Source: Hymenobacter siberiensis (GTDB lineage: Bacteria; Bacteroidota; Bacteroidia; Cytophagales; Hymenobacteraceae). Taken from it: a stretch of 64,000 nt of DNA. This document shows positions 36,146-44,695 of this stretch, in pieces. The stretch is taken from assembly GCF_018967865.2 (NCBI RefSeq), contig NZ_JAHLZY020000001.1, positions 2,294,001 to 2,358,000 of the forward strand. Reading direction: 5' to 3'. Under the pieces are notes generated by a model. The model made no database searches, had not been told where the DNA came from, and was given only the letters and a program-made list of their open reading frames with translations. Within the stretch, counting starts at the first letter, position 1. Every line of letters begins with the position of its first letter. Position numbers and translations under genes: made by a program.

Positions 36146-38542
36146 ATGAAAACAACTCTACTCGCCGGTTTTCTTTGGCTTTTATTCCTCCAGCCTGCTG
36201 CGGCCCAGTGGCAATGGCTTAACCCTAAGCCCAATACTTATCCAGGGAAAGTGGTGCGCTTTGTGAGCGCCAACCGGGGCTTCGTGCTCCAGGGAATTGG
36301 TTCGCTGCTGCGCACCGATGATGCCGGGGCCACCTGGCAGGAAGTGAAGCGCTACCCCGATGCCGCTGACCTGGACTTTTCGCCGGATGGAATCGGCTAT
36401 TTGCTCACGCATCCCGGCGTGCTGTGGCGCAGCACCGACGGCGGCACTAGCTGGGCGCGGGTGTCTGGCGCGCCGCAAACGGCCCCGCAGTATGGCGGCT
36501 ATAGCCAGCCCTTGTTACAGAACTACTACACCCGGCTTCACGCCATCAGTGCTGATACGGTGGTGGCGCTGACGAACAACGGCCTCGTGCGTCGCTCCGT
36601 TGATGGCGGCCGCCATTGGCAGGAATCAAGCAGCGGCGTTCAGGTGCTGAGCAGCTTTTTCGTGTCGGGGAAAGTGGGGTTTTTAGGTTCGTGGGGAGGG
36701 AAGGTGTACAAAACCACCGACGGCGGCGCCACCTGGATCAAGCTGTCGGAGGTCAGTTATTTTCCCTCCGAAATCACCATGCTGCACTTCATCTCGCCAC
36801 GGGTGGGGTTTGCGCACCGTGAGCACAGCGACCTGTGGCGAACCGCCGATGGCGGCCAGACCTGGACGCTGGTATCGAATAGTATGCAGGATATTGCCGA
36901 CATGCACTTTCTGTCGGCCACGGCCGGCTTTGCGGTGGGCGATTATGGAACCATCTACTCCACCACCAATGCAGGGCTGACCTGGACTGCTATCGGTCCG
37001 GCTGCAAACTCCGGCTTCATCAACGGCAACTACTGGAGCAGCGTCCGCTTCACCTCGGCCAGTACGGGCTATGTGACCGGCCGGGGCAACAAAGGCCCCA
37101 TCATGCGCACCACCGATGGCGGCCAGAGCTGGCAGCCGCTTGGCCCGCTTATGGGCAATATTCAGGCAGTCGCGTTTCCGGGCAATGGGGCATTGGGCTA
37201 TGCCCTGAGCACCAGCGGCCTGCTGCGCACCACCGACAGCGGCGATAACTGGGCGCTGCGCTCCCAAATGGCGGGAACCCAACTGGCCTGCCTCGACGCC
37301 AATACGTTGCTGGCGGTGAATGGCAACATCGCCCGCTCAGTTGATGGCGGCCAAACCTGGACCACCATCACAGTTCCAGCCCGCTACTACGGCACTACTG
37401 TCGTCTCAACCCTGAGCATGGTGAACGCCCAAGTAGGCTACGCGGGCGGGCTCGATGGCAATGGGTACGTTATTGCCCGCACTACCGATGGCGGCCAGAC
37501 GTGGCAGCTGCTCAACGGAACCTATACGCATGGCATTCGCAAGCTCAACTTTGTGTCGGCCACCACCGGCTTTGCTACCACCTTCGGCGACCTGTTCAAA
37601 ACCTCCGATAGTGGCCTGACCTGGCAGCCCGTTCGGCTTAACCAATATGGCACTCCGAGCGACGTGCAATTCCTCGACCAGCAGGTTGGGTATGTGCTCG
37701 ATGAATACGCCGTGGTGTACAAGACCACGGACGGCGGCGCTACCTGGACGCCCCTCGAAATCAACCGCTCGCGAGGGTATTCAACCGGCCACACCCTGCG
37801 CCTACACTTCGTCGACCGCGACAATGGCTGCGTGCAGGACGATGCCGGTTCTGTTTTCCGCACTGCCGATGGCGGCCGTACCTGGATTTGGGAGCGTAAC
37901 CTGGGCTCGCAGGCGATGGGGTACACCCACGGTGGGCAGTCGCTGGTGCTGGGCGGGGGCAACGGCATGCTGGTGCGGCGCTCACTGGCTGTCAGTCCGC
38001 TGCCGTTTCGGGCCGAAGCCCTGCCGCCGGTGGCCCTCACCGACAGCAGCGCCGTGCTGGCGGGCACGCTCACAAGCACTAACTGTATTGTTGATAGTGC
38101 CCGCTTCGAGTTTGGCCCGGCCAATGTACCCGGCTTCAGCCAAGTGGCCTTGGCCTACCCCGCCCTGTGGTACGGCAGCGACTCGCTGCGCGCCCGCGTG
38201 CCCAGTGGCCTGCTGCCCGCCACAGCCTACCGTATGCGCATCCGGTTCCTTCACAACGGCACCTACTATTACAGCGCCGAATCGAGCTTTACCACCCCGG
38301 CACCGCCCGTTCTGCCCGAACCTGAACTGACGGCCTACCCCAACCCCACCAGCGGCTATCTGCGGGTGCTGGCCTCGGGCGGCAAGGGTACTGCCCACCT
38401 GGAGCTATTCTCGCTGCAAGGCAACCGCGTGGCCGAAGCCACCGGCACGGGGCTGGACCTGCGCGCTGTGCATAGCGGTATCTATGTGCTGCGCGTCAGT
38501 CTGGGCGAAAAAGTGTACCGCCGCCGCATCATGAAGCTGTAG
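36146..38542 (+). CDS. Ycf48-like beta-propeller protein with T9SS sorting domain
   Basis: This 798-residue secreted protein has a signal peptide (MKTTLLAGFLWLLFLQPAAA) and a long series of blades with the BNR/Ycf48 motif TTDGGATW or close variants (at least ten visible, for example near residues 57, 100, 190, 235 and 325). A fibronectin-like stretch precedes a type IX C-terminal sorting domain (AYPNPTSGYLRV, then LFSLQGNRV and GIYVLRVSLGEKVYRRRIMKL). It should be exported by T9SS and kept on the cell surface or released. Function unknown, perhaps adhesion or glycan binding. Confidence 0.9.
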   Translation: MKTTLLAGFLWLLFLQPAAAQWQWLNPKPNTYPGKVVRFVSANRGFVLQGIGSLLRTDDAGATWQEVKRYPDAADLDFSPDGIGYLLTHPGVLWRSTDGGTSWARVSGAPQTAPQYGGYSQPLLQNYYTRLHAISADTVVALTNNGLVRRSVDGGRHWQESSSGVQVLSSFFVSGKVGFLGSWGGKVYKTTDGGATWIKLSEVSYFPSEITMLHFISPRVGFAHREHSDLWRTADGGQTWTLVSNSMQDIADMHFLSATAGFAVGDYGTIYSTTNAGLTWTAIGPAANSGFINGNYWSSVRFTSASTGYVTGRGNKGPIMRTTDGGQSWQPLGPLMGNIQAVAFPGNGALGYALSTSGLLRTTDSGDNWALRSQMAGTQLACLDANTLLAVNGNIARSVDGGQTWTTITVPARYYGTTVVSTLSMVNAQVGYAGGLDGNGYVIARTTDGGQTWQLLNGTYTHGIRKLNFVSATTGFATTFGDLFKTSDSGLTWQPVRLNQYGTPSDVQFLDQQVGYVLDEYAVVYKTTDGGATWTPLEINRSRGYSTGHTLRLHFVDRDNGCVQDDAGSVFRTADGGRTWIWERNLGSQAMGYTHGGQSLVLGGGNGMLVRRSLAVSPLPFRAEALPPVALTDSSAVLAGTLTSTNCIVDSARFEFGPANVPGFSQVALAYPALWYGSDSLRARVPSGLLPATAYRMRIRFLHNGTYYYSAESSFTTPAPPVLPEPELTAYPNPTSGYLRVLASGGKGTAHLELFSLQGNRVAEATGTGLDLRAVHSGIYVLRVSLGEKVYRRRIMKL

Positions 38543-38725
38543 CTAACCAGAAATACCCGGCCGGCGTGGTGGGCGCATATGAATGGCTGTTGCGAACTTC
38601 GAGGTCTGTCAGGCACATTGATAGCAGGTGAGAGCGGGATGGATATCAAATCGGCAAGAGCTTGATGACTGGGGCATATTGAGCTGGGCTTTCGCGCAGA
38701 ATGGCTTGCCCCGTCGGAAACTAAT

Positions 38726-38760
38726 GGGAAATATTTCCCGTTAATAAAGAAATATTTCCC
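38726..38760. promoter_or_regulatory. Tandem operators before the antitoxin gene
   Basis: A perfect palindrome GGGAAATATTTCCC (38726-38739) and a second copy AAGAAATATTTCCC (38747-38760) have centres exactly 21 bp apart, two helical turns. They lie 33-67 bases before the antitoxin ATG, as expected for autorepression. Confidence 0.75.
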
Positions 38761-38792
38761 ACATTTGAGGAAAGAACTAATTCCCAATACAT

Positions 38793-39236
38793 ATGGCTGC
38801 CTTTGCCACTCCTCCCGTCGCCATTTATTCGCCTGCCCTGCGGAGCCTGCAAGCCACCGTGGCCGATTCCTTCGCCCTCGTGATGGAAGCCCGCACCGGC
38901 GTGCCGGCCAAAACGGCTTTCGACGTGGCCTCGCTGTTAAAGCTGAGCGCCGATGAGCTGGCTGCTCTCCTGCATACCACCACCAAAACCTTGCGCGCTT
39001 ACCGCGAGGGCAAAAAGCGCCTTGGCCCCGCCGCCAGCGAGCAAATCCTGAAACTACTGGCCCTGGCCCGTCAGGGAGAAGAGTCCTTTGGTGCGCTGCC
39101 GGCCTTCCGCCGCTGGCTCGATAAGCCCGCCTACGGCCTCGACAACCAGCCGCCGCTGGCCCTGCTCGAAACGAGCGGCGGTATCGACCTAGTGGCCGCC
39201 GAAGTCGCCCGCATCGCTTACGGGGATTTTGCCTAA
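38793..39236 (+). CDS. Xre/MbcA/ParS-type antitoxin
   Basis: A 147-residue protein with an N-terminal Xre-like HTH (VASLLKLSADELAALLHTTTKTLRAYREGKKRLGP, about 47-82, in parts) and a C-terminal toxin-binding DUF2384 region (FRRWLDKPAYGLDNQPPLALL then VAAEVARIAYG). This is the usual partner of RES toxins. It should neutralise the toxin encoded 52 bp downstream and repress the pair through the two operators upstream. Confidence 0.92.
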   Translation: MAAFATPPVAIYSPALRSLQATVADSFALVMEARTGVPAKTAFDVASLLKLSADELAALLHTTTKTLRAYREGKKRLGPAASEQILKLLALARQGEESFGALPAFRRWLDKPAYGLDNQPPLALLETSGGIDLVAAEVARIAYGDFA

Positions 39237-39238
39237 CA

Positions 39239-39273
39239 GAACGTCATGCTGCGCCCCGCGAAGCACGACGTTC
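39239..39273. repeat. Short REP-like inverted repeat between antitoxin and toxin
   Basis: GAACGTCATGCT pairs with AGCACGACGTTC (one mismatch) around an 11-base loop. It belongs to the GAACGTCATGC family found at 25 kb. Its place in a toxin-antitoxin gap may lower toxin expression. Confidence 0.7.
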
Positions 39274-39288
39274 GATTAACTTATCCCA

Positions 39289-39741
39289 GTGGAAATCTAC
39301 CGCATCTGCCTGGCCAAATACGCCGGCGAGCTCGTCGCTTCCGGCAACCCCGGCCGCTGGAACCTGCGCGGCCAGCTGGTCATCTACGCCGCCGGCAGCC
39401 GCGCCCTGGCCTGCCTCGAAAACGTGGTGCACCGCAGCGGCGAGGGCCTCAACAGCCTCTTCAAAGTCATCCGCATTGAGGTGCCGGATACGTTAGCCGT
39501 CGAAGAACTGACGCTGGACCAGATGCCGACCGAGTGGCAGCTGCCGCGCCATTACGCCCGCTGCCAGCCCTTGGGAGCAGCCTGGTACCAGCGCCAGAAG
39601 GCGGCCGTGCTGCGGGTGCCGTCCTCCATCATCGCTCACGAGCACAACTACGTGCTCAATACCCAGCACCCGGATTTTGGGCAGGTGAATATCGTGGGCT
39701 GGGAGGACTTTGAGTTTGACCCTCGGATTAAAGAGGCGTAA
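39289..39741 (+). CDS. RES-domain toxin (NAD+-degrading)
   Basis: This 150-residue RES protein starts at GTG 39289 (VEIYRICLAKYAGELVASGNPGRWN). It has the conserved R (Arg5 in YRI), the GNPGRWN segment, the Glu-containing helix ACLENVVH near residue 45 and a Ser near the C-terminus (VPSSIIAHEHNYVLNTQHPDF). RES toxins consume NAD+ (by phosphorolysis or hydrolysis in characterised cases) and halt growth. All key positions are present, so it is probably active. Confidence 0.92.
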   Translation: MEIYRICLAKYAGELVASGNPGRWNLRGQLVIYAAGSRALACLENVVHRSGEGLNSLFKVIRIEVPDTLAVEELTLDQMPTEWQLPRHYARCQPLGAAWYQRQKAAVLRVPSSIIAHEHNYVLNTQHPDFGQVNIVGWEDFEFDPRIKEA

Positions 39742-39774
39742 AGAACCCGACTACTTCAACTGTCTTATCGATAA

Positions 39775-40002
39775 ATGGATTTAAAAACGTTAGAAGAAGC
39801 ACTGATAGCAGGAAGGTTTCGCGGCTGGTACCTAAATGGTGGCTTACCTAACGAAACCTACACTATTGGCAAAACAACTCGTGGATGGGAGGTTTACTAT
39901 AGCGAAAGGGGCCAGAAATCTAATTTGAAAATCTTTACTAGCGAATCTGAAGCGTGCAAATACTTTTGGGATACTATCGGTGGTGACAGCGAAGCTGTTT
40001 AG
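39775..40002 (+). CDS. AT-rich 75-residue orphan, immunity-like
   Basis: A short acidic protein (MDLKTLEEALIAGRFRGWYL and so on) with the segment GGLPNETYTIGKTTRGWEVYYS, then FTSESEACKYFW. It resembles small stand-alone proteins seen near polymorphic toxins, but I cannot name the family. Base composition is clearly more AT-rich than its neighbours, suggesting transfer. It lies between the RES toxin and an IS element, and its stop overlaps the edge of a composite palindrome. Confidence 0.6.
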   Translation: MDLKTLEEALIAGRFRGWYLNGGLPNETYTIGKTTRGWEVYYSERGQKSNLKIFTSESEACKYFWDTIGGDSEAV

Positions 40003-40125
40003 AAAGTCCCCGAACGGTCATGCAGCGCGCAGCATCTTGCTCGCATCGTCAGGCCCGTTCAACGATGCGAGCAAGATGCTGCGCGCTGCATGACCGGTTG
40101 AGTACCTTTTGTGACTTTCTAAACA
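39996..40125. repeat. Composite palindromic element of about 130 bp
   Basis: An outer 13-bp perfect inverted repeat TGTTTAGAAAGTC (39996-40008 with 40113-40125) encloses an inner perfect 35-bp inverted repeat (40015-40049 with 40062-40096) with a 12-base loop. The inner arms begin CGGTCATGCAGCGCGCAGC, related to the GTCATGCAGAGCG family. It looks like a REPIN or MITE that ends exactly where the IS begins. Confidence 0.85.
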
Positions 40126-41325
40126 ACTCTACCCTACTATTTTTCAGGTACAAAAACGGGGCAGCCCGACCTTTGGGGTTACGACACCACCAAAACCCGT
40201 TCTGCCCCGTGAAGCAACACTTCGCCGCTAAAATTACGACGCTTTTGCAGCAGGCCCCGTTTGTGGGCCACTTGTCCCGCCAAAAGTTTGTGGGCCAGTT
40301 TATTCTTGGCCTGATAAAGAGCCGCAACGTGCAATTCGGCGAGGTGGCCCAGCACCTCAATGACGCGGCCAAGCCCGCCTCGAACGAAACGCGCATTCAG
40401 GACTTTTTCCGCGAAGTAGACCTCAATTACGTACTGGTGGCCAGGATTTTACTGAGTTTGTTGCCTGCGCAGGGCAAGCTGCGCTTATGCCTCGACCGCA
40501 CGGAGTGGGACTTCGGCCAGTGCCAAGTGAACATCCTGCTCGTCACCGTCGGCACGGGCGAGGTCCACGTGCCCCTTTATTGGCACCTGCTCGACAACCG
40601 CAGCGGCAACTCCAACGCCGCCGACCGCATCGCGGTGCTCGAAAAGTGCCTGGCCTTGCTGGGCAAAGACCGCATCGGCCTGGTCGTGGGCGACCGGGAA
40701 TTTGTCGGCCATGCGTGGTTCAAGTGGCTCAAAGACAATGGGCTTAATTTTGTCATGCGCCTGCCCAAGCACCACTGCCTGACCCACGCCGACGGCCGGC
40801 GGCAGGCCGTGGCCGACCTGGGCCTGGTGCCGGGGCAGGTGCGCCGCTTCGCCCACGTGCAGGTCGACGGAGTCTGGGGGCAGGTCTGGGTCAAGGCCGT
40901 GGCGGCGGACGCGTTTGTCTTCCTGTTTGCCACGGCCGGTCTGAACCACCTCGAGCAACTCTATGCCAAGCGCTGGACGATTGAGCAATGCTTTCAAAAT
41001 CTGAAAGGGCGGGGCTTTAACCTGGAAGCCACCCACTTGCGCTGTTTCCAAAAGCTGCGCAAGCTCGTGGCCCTGGTCAGCCTGGCCTACGCGTTTTGTC
41101 TGGGCGTGGGCGCGGCCGCCCACGGCGGCCGCCAGCCCATTGCCCGCAAAAACCACGGCTACCGGGCCGCCAGCCTGAGCCGCCACGGCCTCAATCTGCT
41201 CCGCCAACTCGCCCGCCCGCTGACCCTGCCCGAGGACCCATTGGCCCGCTTGGTTGAAACGCTACTGAACTGGATTACGAGGCAACTTGCTAAAAATCAA
41301 TTACTAAAAATAGTAGGGTAGAGTA
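40126..41325 (+). mobile_element. IS4-family insertion sequence, apparently intact
   Basis: An element of about 1.2 kb. The ends CTCTACCCTACTATTTTT (40127-40144) and its inverted copy (41306-41323) are perfect over 18 bp. TTTCTAAACAACTC occurs on both sides (40116-40129 and 41326-41339). About 10 bp of this is probably the target duplication. One transposase gene fills the element. Confidence 0.88.
40209..41321 (+). CDS. IS4-family transposase
   Basis: A 370-residue DDE transposase. Catalytic residues are visible in LCLDRTEWDFGQ (first Asp), VVGDREFVG (second Asp) and the YREK-type motif YAKRWTIEQCFQNLKGRGFNLEATHL (Glu). GTG 40209 is the sensible start. The frame continues upstream to 40020, but that part is palindromic repeat sequence outside the IS. 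Nothing is broken, so the element may be mobile. Confidence 0.93.
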   Translation: MKQHFAAKITTLLQQAPFVGHLSRQKFVGQFILGLIKSRNVQFGEVAQHLNDAAKPASNETRIQDFFREVDLNYVLVARILLSLLPAQGKLRLCLDRTEWDFGQCQVNILLVTVGTGEVHVPLYWHLLDNRSGNSNAADRIAVLEKCLALLGKDRIGLVVGDREFVGHAWFKWLKDNGLNFVMRLPKHHCLTHADGRRQAVADLGLVPGQVRRFAHVQVDGVWGQVWVKAVAADAFVFLFATAGLNHLEQLYAKRWTIEQCFQNLKGRGFNLEATHLRCFQKLRKLVALVSLAYAFCLGVGAAAHGGRQPIARKNHGYRAASLSRHGLNLLRQLARPLTLPEDPLARLVETLLNWITRQLAKNQLLKIVG

Positions 41326-41364
41326 TTTCTAAACAACTCCGGCTTAACGAAGCTGGAGGCGCAC

Positions 41365-41408
41365 TAAAAAAGGGAAGCCCGGCGTCAGCCATGCTTCCCT
41401 TTTCTTTT
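41365..41408. terminator. Bidirectional terminator between the IS and accC
   Basis: AAAAGGGAAGC (41368-41378) pairs with GCTTCCCTTTT (41393-41403). A-rich and T-rich flanks let it work in both directions, including for accC on the reverse strand. Confidence 0.8.
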
Positions 41409-41421
41409 AAAATTGAGGGCG

Positions 41422-42933
41422 TTACCGCACCCCCAACCGGTTCCGCCGCCAGCCCGAAACCTCCGCGCCACCAGTTTCACCAGTTGCGGCAGTTGTTTTA
41501 GGTTTCTTATCACTGAGCAGCATCGCACCCAGGGCGGCGGCTACTTTGGCCGTGGCTTCATCCGGCGTGATGGGGGCGAGGTCGGTGGGGGAGAAATGGT
41601 CCTTGATGAAGTTGGTATCGAAGTCGCCGCTCACGAAGGCGGGGTGGCGCATTACGTAGGCTCCGAAGGGCAGCGTAGTTTCGATGCCGGTGATTTTATA
41701 CTCCTCAATGGCACGCAGCATGCGGGCGATGGCCTCGGCGCGGTCGGCCCCGAAGGTGACCAGCTTGGCAATCATCGGGTCGTAGTAAATTGGGATTTCC
41801 ATGCCCTGCTCGAAGCCGTCGTCCACGCGCACGCCGGGGCCCTGGGGGCGCACGTAGGTGGTTAGGGTTCCAATGTCGGGCAGGAAGTTGTTTTGCGGGT
41901 CTTCGGCGTACACGCGCAGCTCCATGGCGTGGCCGGTAATGGTGAGGTCGTCCTGCGAGAAGGCGAGGGGCTCGCCCTGGGCTACTTTTATCTGCTCTTT
42001 CACCAGGTCGAGGCCGGTGATTTGCTCGGTCACGGGGTGCTCTACCTGCAGGCGCGTGTTCATCTCCAGGAAGTAGAAGTTGCGCTGGTCATCGAGCAGG
42101 AATTCCACGGTGCCGGCGCCCGCGTAGTTGCAGGCGCGGGCCACGTCCACGGCGCAGCGGCCCATTTCGGCGCGCAGCTCGGGCGTGAGCACCGACGAGG
42201 GCGCTTCCTCAATCACCTTCTGGTGGCGGCGCTGGATGCTGCATTCGCGCTCAAACAGGTGCACGATGTTGCCGTGCTCATCCCCCAAAACCTGAATTTC
42301 GATGTGGCGGGGGCCGGTCACGAATTTCTCGATGAATACCGCGCCGTCGCCGAAGGCCGACACGGCCTCGTTGACGGCCAGCTGCATTTGCTCCTCGAAC
42401 TCATCGGCCCCGTTCACGATGCGCATGCCCTTGCCACCGCCGCCGGCCGAGGCCTTGATTAGGATGGGAAAGCCGACTTCCTTCGCAATCTCCTTGGCGG
42501 CGGCTACGTCCGAAATGGCTTCGTCGGTGCCGGGCACCAGCGGGATGTTGTAGGCTTTCACGGCTTGCTTGGCCGAGAGCTTGTCGCCCATCATTTCCAT
42601 GGCCTCGGGGCTGGGGCCCACGAAAATCAAGCCTGCCGCGCGCACCATGCGGGCAAAGCCGGCATTCTCGGAGAGGAAACCGTAGCCGGGGTGAATGGCA
42701 TCAACCCCTAATTCCTTGCAGACTTCAATGATTTTATCGCCGCGCAGGTAGCTGTCTTTCGAGGCGGGCGGGCCTACGCATACAGCCTCATCGGCGTAGC
42801 GCACGTGCAGGGCATTGCGGTCGGCCTCCGAGTAGATGGCCACGGTGGCAATGCCCATTTCCTTGGCGGAACGGAGGACGCGGAGGGCGATTTCGCCCCG
42901 GTTGGCGACGAGCAGCTTGGTGATTTTTTTCAT
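41422..42933 (-). CDS. accC: Biotin carboxylase (AccC-type)
   Basis: A 503-residue ATP-grasp enzyme that carboxylates biotin on a carrier protein. It has KLLVANRGEIALRVLRSAKEMG at the start, HPGYGFLSENAGFA, the Gly-rich lid KASAGGGGKGMRIV, and the active-site segments FIEKFVTGPRHIEIQV, HLFERECSIQRRHQKV and FLEMNTRLQVEHPVTE. The last 40 residues are low complexity and extend beyond the 449-residue E. coli AccC. No accB is adjacent, so it may serve acetyl-CoA carboxylase or a propionyl-CoA type enzyme. ATG 42933 is chosen. Confidence 0.9.
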   Translation of the reverse strand: MKKITKLLVANRGEIALRVLRSAKEMGIATVAIYSEADRNALHVRYADEAVCVGPPASKDSYLRGDKIIEVCKELGVDAIHPGYGFLSENAGFARMVRAAGLIFVGPSPEAMEMMGDKLSAKQAVKAYNIPLVPGTDEAISDVAAAKEIAKEVGFPILIKASAGGGGKGMRIVNGADEFEEQMQLAVNEAVSAFGDGAVFIEKFVTGPRHIEIQVLGDEHGNIVHLFERECSIQRRHQKVIEEAPSSVLTPELRAEMGRCAVDVARACNYAGAGTVEFLLDDQRNFYFLEMNTRLQVEHPVTEQITGLDLVKEQIKVAQGEPLAFSQDDLTITGHAMELRVYAEDPQNNFLPDIGTLTTYVRPQGPGVRVDDGFEQGMEIPIYYDPMIAKLVTFGADRAEAIARMLRAIEEYKITGIETTLPFGAYVMRHPAFVSGDFDTNFIKDHFSPTDLAPITPDEATAKVAAALGAMLLSDKKPKTTAATGETGGAEVSGWRRNRLGVR

Positions 42934-43182
42934 GTGGGTGGGAGGGGAGCAATTCAATCAGTAGAGTTATGCTGAGCGCGGCTGGCGCAACGCGGCCGCA
43001 TTGGCAATTCAATGGTGGTAACGAAGCCGTGAAGCTGCTTCGTGGGGCGCTGCACGACGGGCCACAGGGGCAATCGAGGCAAAGCGCCCACAAAGAAACT
43101 GCGAAACCACGCCCCGCCGGCAAACCCTCGGGCCATTACGCGGTTATTAAGCCCAAATTATATACATCCGCGAAGCGGTGGT

Positions 43183-43190
43183 TACCTTTG
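43183..43190 (+). promoter_or_regulatory. -7 box TACCTTTG of the Spt gene
   Basis: A consensus -7 box 90 bases before the GTG start, with no clear TTG at -33. It shows that the in-frame GTG at 43178 cannot be the start. The rest of the 346-base gap 42934-43279 shows no gene or strong structure. Confidence 0.6.
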
Positions 43191-43279
43191 TGGTTAGCCT
43201 CGTTTTGGGTTGTAAAAACAATAGTAATTCCCAAAGCGGCAGTTCCCCCGCCTTTTCTCACCCTATTACCATTTTTTCA

Positions 43280-44527
43280 GTGGATATTTTTGACCGGGTT
43301 TCGGCCAACCGTGGGCCTCTGGGTTCGCATTCAAGCTATGCGCACGGCTACTTTGCTTTCCCCAAGCTGGAAGGTGAAATTAAGCCTCGCATGATTTTCC
43401 GGGGCAAAGAAGTGCTGACCTGGAGTCTGAACAATTACCTCGGGCTGGCCAACCACCCCGAGGTGCGCAAGGCCGATGCCGACGCGGCCGCCGACTACGG
43501 CATGGCCCTGCCCATGGGCGCGCGCATGATGAGCGGCAACTCCACGCTGCATGAGCAGCTGGAAGACGAGCTGGCCGAGATAGTGATGAAGCCCACCGCC
43601 ACGCTGCTCAACTTCGGCTATCAGGGCGTGGTGTCCATCATCGATGCGCTGGTGAATCGCCACGACGTGATTGTGTACGACGCCGAGTCGCATGCCTGCA
43701 TCATCGACGGGGTGCGCCTCCACGCCGGCAAGCGCTTTGTGTACAACCACAACAACATGGCCAGCCTGGAAAAGCAGCTGGAGCGCGCCAAGCGCCTGAC
43801 CGATGAAACCGGCGGTGGCATTCTCGTTATCACCGAGGGCGTATTCGGCATGTCGGGCAACCAGGGCGACCTGCGCGGCGTGGTGGCACTGAAGGAAAAA
43901 TTCGACTTCCGCCTCTTTGTTGACGATGCTCATGGCTTTGGCACGATGGGCGCCAAAGGGGCCGGAACGGGCGAAGAACAGGGCGTACAGGACGGTATCG
44001 ACCTTTATTTTTCGACCTTTGCTAAGAGCATGGCCAGCATCGGCGCGTTCGTGGCCGGGCCGGAAAGCGTAATTGACTATTTGCGTTACAACATGCGCAG
44101 CCAGATTTTCGCCAAATCGCTCCCCATGCCCCTCGTAGCGGGTGCGCTAAAGCGGTTGGAGTTGCTGCGCACCCAGCCGCAGCTCAAGGAAAACCTCTGG
44201 ACCATTGTGCGCGCCATGCAGAGCGGCTTGCGCGAAAAAGGCTTCAATCTGGGCACGACCACCTCGCCGGTAACGCCCGTGCTGTTGGAGGGCACCGTGG
44301 CCGATGCAACGCAGGTAACGCTGGATTTGCGTGAGAATCACGGTATTTTCTGCTCTATAGTGGTGTATCCGGTGGTGCCGAAGGGCGTGATTATGCTGCG
44401 CATCATCCCCACGGCCGCTCATACGCTTGCGGATGTGGAGGAAACGATTGTGGCCTTTACCGCCGTGGCCGATAAGCTCAAAAAGGGCCTCTACAGCCGT
44501 ACTACTGCGATTCCGGAGGCAGTTTAA
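43280..44527 (+). CDS. Serine palmitoyltransferase-like PLP enzyme (alpha-oxoamine synthase)
   Basis: This 415-residue protein belongs to the fold-type I alpha-oxoamine synthases. PLP lysine is Lys249 in STFAKSMASIGAF, the Asp that binds the ring nitrogen is in LFVDDAHGFGTMG, and the His in YDAESHACIIDG stacks on PLP. Family members include KBL and BioF, but the N-terminus VDIFDRVSANRGPLGSHSSY and the long SGNSTLHEQLEDELA region match the Bacteroidota Spt type, which joins serine and a fatty acyl-CoA to start sphingolipid synthesis. GTG 43280 fits this start. Confidence 0.85.
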   Translation: MDIFDRVSANRGPLGSHSSYAHGYFAFPKLEGEIKPRMIFRGKEVLTWSLNNYLGLANHPEVRKADADAAADYGMALPMGARMMSGNSTLHEQLEDELAEIVMKPTATLLNFGYQGVVSIIDALVNRHDVIVYDAESHACIIDGVRLHAGKRFVYNHNNMASLEKQLERAKRLTDETGGGILVITEGVFGMSGNQGDLRGVVALKEKFDFRLFVDDAHGFGTMGAKGAGTGEEQGVQDGIDLYFSTFAKSMASIGAFVAGPESVIDYLRYNMRSQIFAKSLPMPLVAGALKRLELLRTQPQLKENLWTIVRAMQSGLREKGFNLGTTTSPVTPVLLEGTVADATQVTLDLRENHGIFCSIVVYPVVPKGVIMLRIIPTAAHTLADVEETIVAFTAVADKLKKGLYSRTTAIPEAV

Positions 44528-44547
44528 AACGGCACTGCCAACTACCC

Positions 44548-44587
44548 ACGCGGGCTGCCTGTAGAGGTAGCCCGCGTTCTTTTTTTT
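44548..44587 (+). terminator. First terminator after the Spt gene
   Basis: A 13-bp stem (44548-44560 with 44565-44577, one G-U) with a 4-base loop and a run of T. Confidence 0.92.
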
Positions 44588-44605
44588 GGACTATTCTAAT
44601 GACAT

Positions 44606-44642
44606 GGCCGTTTGCGCAATCTGCGCAAACGGCCTTTTTTTT
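44606..44642 (+). terminator. Second, perfect terminator in tandem
   Basis: GGCCGTTTGCGCA (44606-44618) pairs perfectly with TGCGCAAACGGCC (44622-44634), followed by eight T. Only 18 bases separate it from the first terminator, and no gene lies between. Confidence 0.92.
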
Positions 44643-44695
44643 GGCGAAATCTGCCTTTGAAAGCCGGGAAGGGCGTTTTAAAAAAAGTGAAAAAC

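Noticed and set aside
36182..38398. Several antisense frames in the Ycf48-like gene
   Set aside because: They arise from the repeated TTDGG codons read backwards and share the same repeat period.
40020..40208. N-terminal extension of the IS4 transposase
   Set aside because: These codons lie in the palindromic element and outside the IS inverted repeat, so GTG 40209 is the real start.
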